The notes below the pieces were generated by a model, which was given only the letters and a program-made list of their open reading frames with translations, had not been told where the DNA came from and searched no databases. A stretch of 15,881 nucleotides of DNA, taken from contig JAGXHO010000106.1 of NCBI GenBank assembly GCA_024636105.1, positions 1 through 15,881 on the forward strand. Reading direction: 5' to 3'. Both the position numbers and the translations under genes were made by a program. The stretch is from Trueperaceae bacterium. GTDB lineage: Bacteria; Deinococcota; Deinococci; Deinococcales; Trueperaceae. This document shows positions 7,240 to 14,859 of this stretch, one piece after another. Numbering within the stretch: the first letter of the stretch is position 1; each line of letters opens with the position of its first letter.

Positions 7240-8048
7240 GCCGCCGCGCGCCGCTGGCGACGCGCCTCGAAGAGCAGCAGCGCGCCCGTCGTCGCCACGT
7301 TGAGCGAGTCGGCCAGGCCCGCCATCGGCACGCGCACCTGGATGTCGGCGGCGGCCAGCCACGCGGGGTCGAGCCCTGCGTGCTCGGTGCCGAGGACGAT
7401 CGCCACCGGACCGCACAGGTCCGCGTCCCACAGGTCCACGGTCGCCGCGGGGGTGGTCGCGACGACCCGCATCCCGCGCGCTCGCAGCTCGGCGCGGGCT
7501 TCGGCCGGTGCGACGGCGAGGACCGGCCGCGCGAACAGGCTCCCCATGCTCGCGCGCACCACGTTCGGGTTGGCCAGGTCGGTGCCGGTCCCGGCGACCA
7601 GGACCGCGTCGACGTCGGCCGCGTCGGCGGTGCGCAGGAGGGCGCCGAGGTTGCCGGGCTTCTCGAGGCCGTCGGCGACCAGCCAGAGGGCGTCCGATCG
7701 GACGGGCAGGTCGGCGAGCGCGCGCTTCGGCGGCTCGACGAGCGCCAAGACGCCGTCGGGGTGCTGACGCAGGCTCGCCTTGCGGAAGGCCACCTCGGAG
7801 AGCACCCAGCGCTCGGCGTCCAAGCCCTCGCGGCGGGGCGCTAGATCGCGTGCTTCTGGCGAGTACAGCGCCGCGCAGGTCGCGAGCACGGTCACGCGCC
7901 AGCCGCCGGCCATCGCCCGGTCGACCTCGCGCGCGCCCTCGACGAGCGCCACCCCTTCGGCGTCGCGTGCTCGTCGCTCGCGCAAGCGCACGAGCCGCTT
8001 GACGCGGCGGTTGGCGGGGCTCTCGATCGGGGCGGGCTCGCGGTGCAT
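7227..8048 (-). CDS. TrmH/SpoU family RNA 2'-O-ribose methyltransferase
   Basis: This enzyme would transfer a methyl group from S-adenosylmethionine to a ribose 2'-OH in rRNA or tRNA. The 273-residue protein has an N-terminal substrate-binding region at about 10-110 (NRRVKRLVRLR, GVALVEGAREVDRA). The C-terminal SPOUT knot domain at about 118-265 carries all three family motifs: motif 1 EKPGNLGALLRTADA at 129-143 with R139, motif 2 IVLGTEHAGL at 217-226, and motif 3 VRVPMAGLADSLNVATTGAL at about 238-256 with N250. The target nucleotide cannot be read from sequence. ATG 8048 is supported by a TAGCAT box 8 nt upstream. It is divergent from the sulfurtransferase gene with only 39 bp between the starts, and it overlaps the receiver gene tail to tail by 13 nt. 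Confidence 0.9.
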   Translation of the reverse strand: MHREPAPIESPANRRVKRLVRLRERRARDAEGVALVEGAREVDRAMAGGWRVTVLATCAALYSPEARDLAPRREGLDAERWVLSEVAFRKASLRQHPDGVLALVEPPKRALADLPVRSDALWLVADGLEKPGNLGALLRTADAADVDAVLVAGTGTDLANPNVVRASMGSLFARPVLAVAPAEARAELRARGMRVVATTPAATVDLWDADLCGPVAIVLGTEHAGLDPAWLAAADIQVRVPMAGLADSLNVATTGALLLFEARRQRRAAAQKG

Positions 8049-8056
8049 GGGTGCGC

Positions 8057-8062
8057 ATGCTA
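8057..8062 (-). promoter_or_regulatory. -10 box of leaderless RNA methyltransferase promoter
   Basis: On the minus strand TAGCAT lies 8 nt before the ATG at 8048. Its -35 position would fall on the -10 box of the opposite promoter (8077-8082). Confidence 0.55.
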
Positions 8063-8076
8063 CCGCTGTGGGTCGG

Positions 8077-8082
8077 TAGACT
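8077..8082 (+). promoter_or_regulatory. -10 box of leaderless sulfurtransferase promoter
   Basis: TAGACT lies 5 nt before the ATG at 8088. Its -35 position would fall on the -10 box of the divergent methyltransferase promoter (8057-8062), so the two promoters interlock. Confidence 0.5.
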
Positions 8083-8087
8083 CGCCC

Positions 8088-8924
8088 ATGCTCCCCTGGA
8101 TCTCGGTCGATGCCCTCCGCGCCCGCCTCGGCGACCCCGACCTGCGGCTCCTCGACGTGCGCTCGGTGCTCGGAAGCCCATGCGCAGGCCGCGCCGCGTT
8201 CGACGCCGGGCACCTGCCCGGAGCCGCATTCCTCGACCTCGAGGAGGACCTCTCCGCTCCGATCGGCGCGCATGGCGGACGCCATCCGCTCCCCGAGGCC
8301 GCCGTGCTGGCGGCGACGTTCGCCGCGGTCGGCATCGGCGACGGCAACCACGTCGTGGCGTACGACGCGGGCGACGCGATGGTCGCCGGGCGGGTGTGGT
8401 GGTCGCTCCGCTGGCTCGGCCACGACGCGGTGCAGGTCCTCGACGGTGGGTTCGCCGCCTGGGTCGCCGCGGGTGTTCCCGTGACGACCGAAGGAACCGT
8501 CCATGCACCCGCAGCGTTCGAGCCGCGCCCGCGCCCGGAGATGCTCGTCGATCGCGCCGACCTGATCGCCGGCTTGGGCGACTCGGACCGCGTGGTGGTC
8601 GACGCCCGCGCCGGCGAGCGGTACCGCGGCGAGGTCGAGCCGCTCGACCCGCGCGCCGGCCACGTGCCGGGGGCGGTCAACTACCCGTACGCGGAGAACC
8701 TCGATGGGGGGCGTTTCCGGTCTCCGGAGGCGCTGCGCGAGCGCTTCGCGCCCCTCGCGGACGCGCGCGAAGTGGTCGTCTACTGTGGGTCGGGCGTCTC
8801 GGCGGCGCACGACCTCATGGCGCTCGAGGCCGCGGGCATCCACGGCGCGAAGCTCTACGCCGGCTCGTGGTCGGATTGGGTCAGCCACCCCGACGCGCCC
8901 GTCGCCCTGGGCGCCGAGCCGTGA
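8088..8924 (+). CDS. sseA: Two-domain sulfurtransferase (rhodanese/3-mercaptopyruvate type)
   Basis: This cytoplasmic enzyme would transfer sulfane sulfur from thiosulfate or 3-mercaptopyruvate to an acceptor such as cyanide or a thiol. The 278-residue protein consists of tandem rhodanese domains. The first (about 4-125) contains LRLLDVRSVLG, FDAGHLPGAAFLDLEEDL and VLDGGFAAW, and has no catalytic cysteine at the active position. The second (about 150-272) has VVVDARAGERYRGE, AGHVPGAVNYP and the active loop YCGSGVSA with nucleophile C233. A CGSGV[ST]A loop is more typical of 3-mercaptopyruvate sulfurtransferases than the CRKGVT loop of thiosulfate rhodaneses, so the mercaptopyruvate role is favoured but not proven. 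ATG 8088 is supported by TAGACT 5 nt upstream and by the start of homology. Confidence 0.9.
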   Translation: MLPWISVDALRARLGDPDLRLLDVRSVLGSPCAGRAAFDAGHLPGAAFLDLEEDLSAPIGAHGGRHPLPEAAVLAATFAAVGIGDGNHVVAYDAGDAMVAGRVWWSLRWLGHDAVQVLDGGFAAWVAAGVPVTTEGTVHAPAAFEPRPRPEMLVDRADLIAGLGDSDRVVVDARAGERYRGEVEPLDPRAGHVPGAVNYPYAENLDGGRFRSPEALRERFAPLADAREVVVYCGSGVSAAHDLMALEAAGIHGAKLYAGSWSDWVSHPDAPVALGAEP

Positions 8925-8956
8925 CCCGGGCGGCGGCTTCTCACCGGACCGGCACG

Positions 8957-8962
8957 TAAGGT
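8957..8962 (+). promoter_or_regulatory. -10 box of leaderless hemolysin III gene promoter
   Basis: TAAGGT lies 6 nt before the ATG at 8969, within the 44-nt gap after the sulfurtransferase stop. A TAGGGC overlapping its end is a poorer match. Confidence 0.45.
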
Positions 8963-8968
8963 AGGGCC

Positions 8969-9655
8969 ATGACGAACACCGAACCGCAGCCCCTCGGCGC
9001 GCTCGGGCGCGTGCTTCGTGAGCCCTGGAACGCGATCACGCACGGCGTGGGAACGGTCCTGGCGATCGCCGGCGGCGTGCTCTTGCTGGCGCTGTCCGCT
9101 GGTGACGGGCGGCGCACCGTCGCCTTCGCGATCTACGCGACCTCGCTCGTGCTCCTGTACCTCGCGAGCACGCTGCTGCACGCGGTGCGCGCGCGACCCG
9201 AGGTGCTGCGGCGCTTGCGCGTGTTCGACCACGCGGCGATCTACCTGCTCATCGCCGGCACGTACACGCCGATCGCGCTCGTCAGCCTGGCCAGCGTGAG
9301 CCCGGCGTGGGGTTGGTCCGTATTGGGCGTCGCGTGGGGGGCGGCCGGCCTCGGCGTGCTCTTCAAGCTCGTCTGGCTCGACGCTCCTCGCTGGCTCTCG
9401 ACCGCCTTGTACCTGGCCCTCGGCTGGATGGCCGTCGTGGCCATCGCGCCGTTGGTGCAGGCGCTGCCCGGGTCCGCGCTGGCCTGGCTGGCCGCCGGTG
9501 GCGCCTTCTACTCGGTCGGGGCGATCGTCTACGCACGCAAGCGACCGGACCCGTGGCCCAAGGTGTTCGGGTACCACGAGCTCTGGCATCTGTTCGTGCT
9601 GGCCGGGAGCACGTGCCATTACGTCCTGATGCTGCGCTACGTGCTGCCTGCCTGA
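8969..9655 (+). CDS. Hemolysin III / YqfA-type PAQR-like membrane protein
   Basis: This 228-residue protein with about seven predicted membrane helices belongs to the hemolysin III/PAQR-like family. Family landmarks are REPWNAITHGVG at 17-28, S67xxxH71 in LASTLLH, FDHAAIYLLIAGTYTP at 86-101, GWMAV at 152-156, and the last helix with H203, E204, H207 and H217 in GYHELWHLFVLAGSTCH. In the related PAQR receptors the SxxxH, Asp and HxxxH residues bind a metal, so a metal-dependent hydrolase-like site is plausible; this is inference. Members outside Bacillus cereus generally have no shown haemolytic activity, and the name should not be read as a toxin. The start ATG has a -10-like TAAGGT 6 nt upstream. 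The gene sits between the sulfurtransferase and the carboxypeptidase genes without obvious functional linkage. Confidence 0.9.
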   Translation: MTNTEPQPLGALGRVLREPWNAITHGVGTVLAIAGGVLLLALSAGDGRRTVAFAIYATSLVLLYLASTLLHAVRARPEVLRRLRVFDHAAIYLLIAGTYTPIALVSLASVSPAWGWSVLGVAWGAAGLGVLFKLVWLDAPRWLSTALYLALGWMAVVAIAPLVQALPGSALAWLAAGGAFYSVGAIVYARKRPDPWPKVFGYHELWHLFVLAGSTCHYVLMLRYVLPA

Positions 9656-9701
9656 GCTACCGGCGGTGATGGCTGCCACCCGAATGCAACCTCCGCGCCC
9701 G

Positions 9702-9707
9702 TAGCCT
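9702..9707 (+). promoter_or_regulatory. -10 box of leaderless M32 carboxypeptidase promoter
   Basis: TAGCCT lies 5 nt before the ATG at 9713 in the 57-nt gap after the hemolysin III gene. No -35 consensus is seen. Confidence 0.5.
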
Positions 9708-9712
9708 GGCGC

Positions 9713-11227
9713 ATGCCGGATCCCGCCTTCGCGTCGTTGCGTTCCCGCCTCGCCGAACTCGTCGACCTGCACGGGGCGCTCGCCATCCTCGACTGGGACC
9801 AATCCGTGTTCATGCCCGCGGCTGGTGGTGCGTCCCGCGGCCGCCAGATGGAGACGATCGTGCGCCTGGCCCACGAGCGGCACGTGGCGCCCGCGTTCGA
9901 GCGCGCGCTCGGGGACGCGGAGCGGGCCGTCGCCGGGCTCGATCCGGCCGCACCCGACGCCGTGCTGGTGCGCGTCGCCCGACGCGACCTCGAGCGCGCG
10001 CGTCGGGTGCCCGTCGCGTTCCACGTCGCCCGCGCGGCCCACACCAGCGCGGCGTTCGAGGCGTGGCGGCGTGCCCGCCCGCGCGACGACTTCGCATCCG
10101 TGGCCGACCACCTCGAGCGCAGCGTCGACCTCGCCCACCGCTACGCCGGCTACTTCCCGGAGGCGGACCACGTCGCCGACCCGTTGATCGACGAGGAGGA
10201 CGAAGGGGCGACGGTGGCGCTGCTGCGGCCGCTGTTCGACGTCCTCGGCGAGGGCCTTCGGCCGCTGGTCGCGGCCGCGGTCGCCGCGCCCGCCCCGGCC
10301 CCGCTGCCCGGCGGTCCGTACCCGGCCGAGGCGCAGCTCGACGCGGCGCTCGCCTTGGCCGTGCGCGTCGGGTACGACCTGGGTCGCGGGCGTCAGGACG
10401 TCGCCCCGCACCCGTTCGCCACCCGGATCGCCCGTGGCGACGTACGCATCACCACCCGCGTGAACGAGCGCGACCTGACCGAGGCGCTGTACTCGACGCT
10501 GCACGAGGCGGGGCACGCCCTGTACGAGCAAGGCGTCGACGCGGCGTGGGAAGGCACGCCGGTCGCCCGGGGCGTCTCGGCGGGCGTGCACGAGAGCCAG
10601 TCGCGGCTGTGGGAGAACCAGGTCGGGCGCAGCCGCGCCTTCTGGACCTTCGCGCTGCCCCACCTGCGCGCCCGCTTCCCGGCGCTCGAGTGCGTCGACG
10701 TCGAGGCCGCGTACCGAGCCGTGAATCGCGTGGCGCCTAGCCTCATCCGCACCGACGCCGACGAGCTCACGTACACGCTGCACGTCCTGCTGCGCTTCGA
10801 TCTCGAGATCGACCTGCTCGAGGGGCGGCTCGCCGTGCGCGACCTGCCCGCCGCCTGGGCCGCTCGGTACGCGCGCGATCTGGGCGTGGAGCCCGAGAAC
10901 CATGGCGACGGCGTGCTCCAGGACGTGCACTGGTTCGCCGGTCTGGTCGGCGGCGCGTTCCAGGGGTACGCGCTCGGGAACGTGCTCAGCGCCCAGTTCC
11001 ACGCCGCTGCCGCGCGCGCTTTGGGCGACGTCGACGCCGCCGTGGCAAGGGGTTCGTTCGAGGGGTTGCACGGTTGGCTCCGCCATCACGTCTACCGCCA
11101 TGGCCGGGCCAAACCCGTCGACGCCCTCGTGCGCGACGCGACGGGGGGGCCGATCGATCCCCAGCCGTACCTGGCCTACTTGCGGACCAAGTACGGAGGG
11201 CTCTACCCCGCATTGGCGCACGCGTGA
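9713..11227 (+). CDS. M32 family metallocarboxypeptidase (Taq carboxypeptidase type)
   Basis: This zinc enzyme of peptidase family M32 removes single residues from peptide C-termini in the cytoplasm. At 504 residues it has the normal family length. All five family motifs are present: HEXXH as H264-EAG-H268 in STLHEAGHALYEQG, DVRIT just upstream, HESQSRLWEN with H293 and the probable third zinc ligand E294, LIRTDADELTY (IRxxAD), and GVLQDVHWFAG (GxxQDxHW). The N-terminal mostly helical region starts DPAFASLRSRLAEL, and DWDQSVFMP at about residues 27-35 is also typical. The C-terminus (LRTKYGGLYP) is complete. The start ATG carries TAGCCT 5 nt upstream. Thermostable members are known from Thermus, which fits the suggested phylum but does not prove it. 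Confidence 0.96.
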   Translation: MPDPAFASLRSRLAELVDLHGALAILDWDQSVFMPAAGGASRGRQMETIVRLAHERHVAPAFERALGDAERAVAGLDPAAPDAVLVRVARRDLERARRVPVAFHVARAAHTSAAFEAWRRARPRDDFASVADHLERSVDLAHRYAGYFPEADHVADPLIDEEDEGATVALLRPLFDVLGEGLRPLVAAAVAAPAPAPLPGGPYPAEAQLDAALALAVRVGYDLGRGRQDVAPHPFATRIARGDVRITTRVNERDLTEALYSTLHEAGHALYEQGVDAAWEGTPVARGVSAGVHESQSRLWENQVGRSRAFWTFALPHLRARFPALECVDVEAAYRAVNRVAPSLIRTDADELTYTLHVLLRFDLEIDLLEGRLAVRDLPAAWAARYARDLGVEPENHGDGVLQDVHWFAGLVGGAFQGYALGNVLSAQFHAAAARALGDVDAAVARGSFEGLHGWLRHHVYRHGRAKPVDALVRDATGGPIDPQPYLAYLRTKYGGLYPALAHA

Positions 11228-11229
11228 GG

Positions 11230-11235
11230 TAGCCT
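11230..11235 (+). promoter_or_regulatory. -10 box of the ABC operon promoter
   Basis: TAGCCT lies 6 nt before the GTG at 11242 and only 2 nt after the carboxypeptidase stop codon (11225-11227). It would drive the four-gene membrane protein/ABC exporter operon. Confidence 0.5.
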
Positions 11236-11241
11236 TCGGTC

Positions 11242-11505
11242 GTGACCGATGCCGCACGTCGCACCTACCTCGCCCTCGGCCGGGGCTTCCTGGTGGTCGG
11301 GGTGGTGATCGCGGCCGTCGCGATCGCGGACGTGGTGGCGAACCTGGGGTTCTTCCGCGGCAGCCCGCTGGGCACCGCGATCTTCCTCGCGGCGATCGGC
11401 GGCGCGCTGCTCTGGACCGTGCGCCAAGCCGATGCGCAGCGCGCCCAGGAGGCGGCCGACGGGGCCGAGGCGGACGCCGAGGAGCCCGAGGACCACCGCG
11501 CGTGA
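11242..11505 (+). CDS. Small two-helix membrane protein, first gene of ABC exporter operon
   Basis: I do not recognise a family for this 87-residue protein. It has a short basic N-terminus, two hydrophobic helices at about 12-34 and 43-59, and a hydrophilic C-terminal tail rich in Ala, Glu and Asp (EAADGAEADAEEPED). Its reality is supported by a GTG start with a TAGCCT box 6 nt upstream and by a stop that overlaps the GTG start of the ABC ATPase gene in a GTGA tetranucleotide, the same junction seen at the next two gene borders. Being the promoter-proximal gene, it may be a small accessory subunit of the transporter, or simply a membrane protein carried in the operon. Confidence 0.7.
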   Translation: MTDAARRTYLALGRGFLVVGVVIAAVAIADVVANLGFFRGSPLGTAIFLAAIGGALLWTVRQADAQRAQEAADGAEADAEEPEDHRA

Positions 11506-12506
11506 TCGAGGTCGACGGCCTCCGCAAGGTCTACCGCGTGCACGAGAAGGAGGCGGGGCTCCGCGGCTCCATCCGGGCCTTCGTGGCCCGCACGTACCGC
11601 GACGTCGCCGCGGTCGACGGGGTGTCCTTCCGGGTCGCGCCCGGCGAGGTCGTCGGCTTCCTCGGCCCCAACGGCGCGGGCAAGACGACCACGCTCAAGG
11701 TCCTCTCCGGGCTGCTGCACCCGAGCGAAGGCCGCGTCCGGGTGGCGGGCTTCGAGCCGCGCCGGCGCCAAGCCACGTTCTTGCGCGGCATCACGCTCGT
11801 CATGGGGCAGAAGCAGCAGCTCTCCTGGGACCTCGCGGCGGTCGACTCGTTCCTGGTCAACCAGGCCATCTACGAGATCCCGGACGCCGTGTACCGCGAG
11901 CGCCTGGGGGAGCTCACCGAGATGCTCTCGCTCGAAGGTCTGCTGCACAAGCAGGTGCGCAAGCTGAGCCTGGGGGAGCGGATGAAGTGCGAGCTCGCGG
12001 CCGCGCTGCTCCACCGGCCGCAGGTCCTGTTCCTCGACGAGCCGACGATCGGCCTCGACGTGACGATGCAGCAGCAGGTGCGCCGCTTCGTGGCCGATTA
12101 CAACGCGCGCCACGGCGCCACGGTGGTGCTCACGTCGCACTACATGGCCGACGTCACCGCGCTCGCCCGACGCATCCTGGTGATCGACCGCGGTCGCCTC
12201 GTGTTCGACGGCGACCTGCAGGCCCTGGTCGAGGCTCGTGCGCCGGAGCGCCGAGTGCGCCTCACGCTCTCCGAGTCGGCCGATCCGGCGGCGCTGGGCG
12301 GCATGGGCACGGTCCGCCGGTCGGATGGTCTGGTCTTGGAGCTGGGCGTGCCGCGCGCCGAGGTGGCGCGGGTGGTGGCCGTGGCGCTCGCGCGCCTACC
12401 GGTCGTCGACGTCGCCATCGAGGACGTGCCGGTCGAGGAGATCGTCGCCGATCTGTTCGCTTCGGGTTCCGCGGCACCGGGGGCGACCCTCGGCGGCGCG
12501 CGGTGA
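11502..12506 (+). CDS. ABC-2 exporter ATP-binding protein (COG4586-like)
   Basis: This 334-residue ATPase would energise export through the two permeases encoded next to it. Walker A GPNGAGKT is at 55-62, the Q-loop region is VMGQKQQLSWDL at 100-111, the signature is LSLGERMKCELAAALLH at 155-171, Walker B VLFLDE is at 175-180 with E180, and the switch His213 is in LTSHYMAD. The YR.HEKEAGL...F region before Walker A, the GQK.QL.WDL block and the LSLGERMK signature (LSLGE rather than LSGGQ) mark the uncharacterised COG4586 group that pairs with DUF990 permeases. A C-terminal extension of about 100 residues follows the ABC core. The GTG start overlaps the previous stop by 4 nt, so translation is probably coupled. 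The substrate is unknown. Confidence 0.92.
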   Translation: MIEVDGLRKVYRVHEKEAGLRGSIRAFVARTYRDVAAVDGVSFRVAPGEVVGFLGPNGAGKTTTLKVLSGLLHPSEGRVRVAGFEPRRRQATFLRGITLVMGQKQQLSWDLAAVDSFLVNQAIYEIPDAVYRERLGELTEMLSLEGLLHKQVRKLSLGERMKCELAAALLHRPQVLFLDEPTIGLDVTMQQQVRRFVADYNARHGATVVLTSHYMADVTALARRILVIDRGRLVFDGDLQALVEARAPERRVRLTLSESADPAALGGMGTVRRSDGLVLELGVPRAEVARVVAVALARLPVVDVAIEDVPVEEIVADLFASGSAAPGATLGGAR

Positions 12507-13306
12507 TCGCGCTCGGCTGGAACCTCCGCAAGGCGCAGGCGCTCTTCGCGCACGCCTTCGCCACCATGACCGAGTACCGCGCCGAGATCGTGATCTGGAT
12601 GATCTCGGGCTCGCTGCCGCTCGTGATGATGGCGGTTTGGATGGCGCTGGCCGCCGACGGACCGGTCGGCGGCTACGCTGCGACCGACTTCGCGGCCTAC
12701 TTCCTCTCGGTGTTCCTGGTCCGCCAGCTCACCGTCGTGTGGGTCGTCTGGGAGCTCGACCGCGAGATCCGACTGGGCGAGCTCTCGCCCAAGCTGCTGC
12801 GTCCCATGGACCCGATGTGGGTGCACCTCGCGGACAACGTCGCCGAGAAGGCGGTGCGGCTCCCGCTCGTGCTGGTGCCGGTCGTCGCCGGCATGGCGTG
12901 GGCGGGCGTCCGGGTGCCGATCACCCTCGAGGCGCTCGGCGGGTTCGCGCTGCTGGTCGTCGGGGCGTGGGTGATCAAGTTCTTCCAGCAGTACGCCACC
13001 GGGTTGCTGACCTTCTGGACCGATCAGTCGGTCGGGCTCGAGCGGGTCTGGTTCTCGGTGTCGATGGTGCTGTCGGGGGCGCTGGCGCCGCTCGACCTGT
13101 TCCCGGAAGGGCTGCGCGCCGTCCTGCCCTACACCCCGTTCCCGTACCTGATCGACGTGCCGGTCCAGGCGCTGTTGGGTCGCCTCGGCGGGGCCGACCT
13201 GGCGCAGGCCTTCGCGGTCCAGGCCGCCTGGGGCGCGTTCTTCGTCCTCGCGCGCTGGGTGCTCTGGCGGCTGGGGCTGCGTCGCTACGGGGCGGTGGGG
13301 GCGTGA
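12503..13306 (+). CDS. ABC-2 permease, DUF990 type (COG4587-like)
   Basis: This is the first of two membrane subunits of the exporter. The 267-residue protein has about six hydrophobic helices, starting with EIVIWMISGSLPLVMMAVWM near 29-48. The family motif REIRLGELSPKLLRPMDP at about 88-105 is the R.GEL...LL.P block of the DUF990/ABC2_membrane_6 family and recurs in the next gene. The GTG start at 12503 overlaps the ATPase stop as GTGA. Membrane segments include LPLVLVPVVAGMAWAGV and LGGFALLVVGAWVIKFF, and the conserved-looking TDQSVGLERVWF follows. The heterodimer with the next permease is inferred from the paired arrangement. Confidence 0.88.
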   Translation: MIALGWNLRKAQALFAHAFATMTEYRAEIVIWMISGSLPLVMMAVWMALAADGPVGGYAATDFAAYFLSVFLVRQLTVVWVVWELDREIRLGELSPKLLRPMDPMWVHLADNVAEKAVRLPLVLVPVVAGMAWAGVRVPITLEALGGFALLVVGAWVIKFFQQYATGLLTFWTDQSVGLERVWFSVSMVLSGALAPLDLFPEGLRAVLPYTPFPYLIDVPVQALLGRLGGADLAQAFAVQAAWGAFFVLARWVLWRLGLRRYGAVGA

Positions 13307-14088
13307 GGCGCTACCTCGACCTCTGGCGCATCTTCTTCACCCACTCGTTGGTTCAAGACCTCGAGTACCGCGTGAACTGGTGGATGAACGCCTTCAACGT
13401 CGTGCTCTTCTTGGGGTCGAGCGCGTTGGTGTTGGGCGTCGTGTTCCTCCAAGCCGACGCGATCGGCGGCTGGACCTTCGACCAGGCGCTCACGCTGCTC
13501 GGCGTCTACCTGCTGCTCGAGGGGGTGACCGCGGTCTTCTTGGTCCCCAACCTCAACCGGGTGCCGGAGTACGTGCGCAAGGGGGAGCTCGACTTCCTGC
13601 TCCTGAAGCCGATCGCCGCGCGCTTCCTCGTCTCCACGCGCTACGCCAGCGTCTGGTGGACGCCGCAGTTGGCCATCGGTTGGGCGGTGATCGGCGTCGG
13701 CATGGCGCGTCAGGGGACGCTTTCGTGGGCCAACGTCGGCCTGACCGTGCTGCTGCTGGTGGCCGCGACCGCCATCTTGTACGCCGTCTGGTTCGCGCTC
13801 ACGACGACCGCGTTCTGGTTCGTCAAGGTCGACAACGTCTCGGAGCTCTTCACCGCGTTCTTCGCAGCCGGCCGTTTCCCGGTGAGCGCCTACCCCGGGT
13901 GGGTGCGTGCGCTGCTGACCTTCGTCGTCCCGATCGCGTTCCTGACGACGGTCCCAGCCGAGGCCGCGTCGGGACGCCTCACGTGGGGGGCCGCTCTGGG
14001 CGCCGTCGTCGTGGCGGTGCTGCTGCTCGCGGCTTCGCAGGCCTTCTGGCGGTACGCCTTGGCGAACTACACCTCGGCCTCGAGCTGA
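13303..14088 (+). CDS. ABC-2 permease, DUF990 type (COG3694-like)
   Basis: This is the second membrane subunit of the exporter. The 261-residue protein starts with GTG inside the GTGA overlap with the previous stop. It opens with RRYLDLWRIFFTHSLVQDLE and has about six hydrophobic helices. VPEYVRKGELDFLLLKPIAARF at about 87-108 carries the same R.GEL..LL.P motif as its partner, and TTTAFWFVKVDNVSELF at about 167-183 and FAAGRFPVSAYPGWVR at about 187-202 are typical of this permease class. The low similarity to the partner outside the shared motif shows two distinct subunits, not a recent duplication. No neighbouring gene reveals the substrate. Confidence 0.88.
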   Translation: MRRYLDLWRIFFTHSLVQDLEYRVNWWMNAFNVVLFLGSSALVLGVVFLQADAIGGWTFDQALTLLGVYLLLEGVTAVFLVPNLNRVPEYVRKGELDFLLLKPIAARFLVSTRYASVWWTPQLAIGWAVIGVGMARQGTLSWANVGLTVLLLVAATAILYAVWFALTTTAFWFVKVDNVSELFTAFFAAGRFPVSAYPGWVRALLTFVVPIAFLTTVPAEAASGRLTWGAALGAVVVAVLLLAASQAFWRYALANYTSASS

Positions 14089-14099
14089 GCGCCGGCGGT

Positions 14100-14105
14100 T
14101 AGGCT
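14100..14105 (+). promoter_or_regulatory. -10 box of leaderless metF-like gene promoter
   Basis: TAGGCT lies 7 nt before the ATG at 14113, in the 24-nt gap after the permease gene. Confidence 0.5.
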
Positions 14106-14112
14106 CACGTCC

Positions 14113-14859
14113 ATGCGCCTCGTCGTCGAGCTCGTCCCGCGCGACTTACCTGCCCTCGAAGCGCAGTTGGACGAGGTGGCCACGCTCGCCGGGATCGACG
14201 CGGTCAACGTCCCCGACCTGACGCGCTTCGGCCTGCGCGCCTGGCAAGCGGCCGTGGCCGTCCGGCGCCGCGGCGCCGAGCGGTGGGCGGCGATCCCGCA
14301 CGTGCGCGCGATGGACGTCGACCTACGGCGGCCGTGGGCTCCGCTCGCGGCCCTGGACGCGGCCGGCGTGACCGAGGTGCTGGTGGTGACCGGCGACCCG
14401 CCCGCCGACATGCGCCACCCGGTCACCGGCGCGGGCGTGCTCGACGTGATCCGCATGATCAAGCGCGAGCGCCCGGAGTGGCGCGTCTACGCCGCCCTCG
14501 ACCCCTACCGCGCGGGCTTCGCGCAGGAGCGCGACTACCTGCAGCGCAAGCTCGACGCCGGCGCGGACGGCTTCTTCACGCAACCGTTCTTCGACGTGCG
14601 CCTGATGGCCGTGTGGCGCGAGCTGCTCGCGGGCGTGCCGGTGTACTGGGGGGTGACGAGCGTGACGTCCGAGCGGTCGCAGCGCTACTGGCTCACCCGC
14701 AACCGCGCCGTGTTCCCGGCGGGCTTCGAGCCCACGCTCGCCTGGCACCAACGCTTCGCGGGCGAGGTGCTCGACTTCGCGTCCCAGCACGACACGCACG
14801 TGTATTTCATGCCGATTCGGGTGGGGATCCAGGCGTGGCTCGGGGAGCTGCTCGAGTGA
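14113..14859 (+). CDS. metF: Methylenetetrahydrofolate reductase-like protein
   Basis: Family members reduce 5,10-methylene-THF to 5-methyl-THF with FAD, feeding methyl groups to methionine synthase. The 248-residue protein shows MTHFR features: E6 in the first strand (RLVVELVPRD, the place of the catalytic Glu in E. coli EFFPP), PHVRAMDVDL at about 62-71, VTGDPP at 92-97 (LRGDPP in E. coli), a LQRKLDAGADGFFTQPFFD block at 143-161, and PVYWGV at 176-181. It is shorter than the usual about 290-300 residues. It also lacks the usual YPEGH-type segment, here replaced by LDPYRAGFAQERD, so it belongs to a divergent branch and the activity is less certain than the fold. The proximity of metH supports the folate-methionine role. 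The TGA stop overlaps a GTG that opens a micro-ORF repeating its last 16 codons. Confidence 0.78.
   Translation: MRLVVELVPRDLPALEAQLDEVATLAGIDAVNVPDLTRFGLRAWQAAVAVRRRGAERWAAIPHVRAMDVDLRRPWAPLAALDAAGVTEVLVVTGDPPADMRHPVTGAGVLDVIRMIKRERPEWRVYAALDPYRAGFAQERDYLQRKLDAGADGFFTQPFFDVRLMAVWRELLAGVPVYWGVTSVTSERSQRYWLTRNRAVFPAGFEPTLAWHQRFAGEVLDFASQHDTHVYFMPIRVGIQAWLGELLE

Noticed and set aside
8969..9655. Hemolysin or toxin function
   Set aside because: The family name is historical. The protein is a seven-helix PAQR-like membrane protein with no secretion or toxin features.
8855..11527. An 890-codon open frame on the minus strand opposite the hemolysin III and M32 genes
   Set aside because: Its composition (Arg, Gly, Val, Glu, His rich, no motifs) is that of an antisense shadow. 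It also crosses three well-supported plus-strand genes and their promoters.
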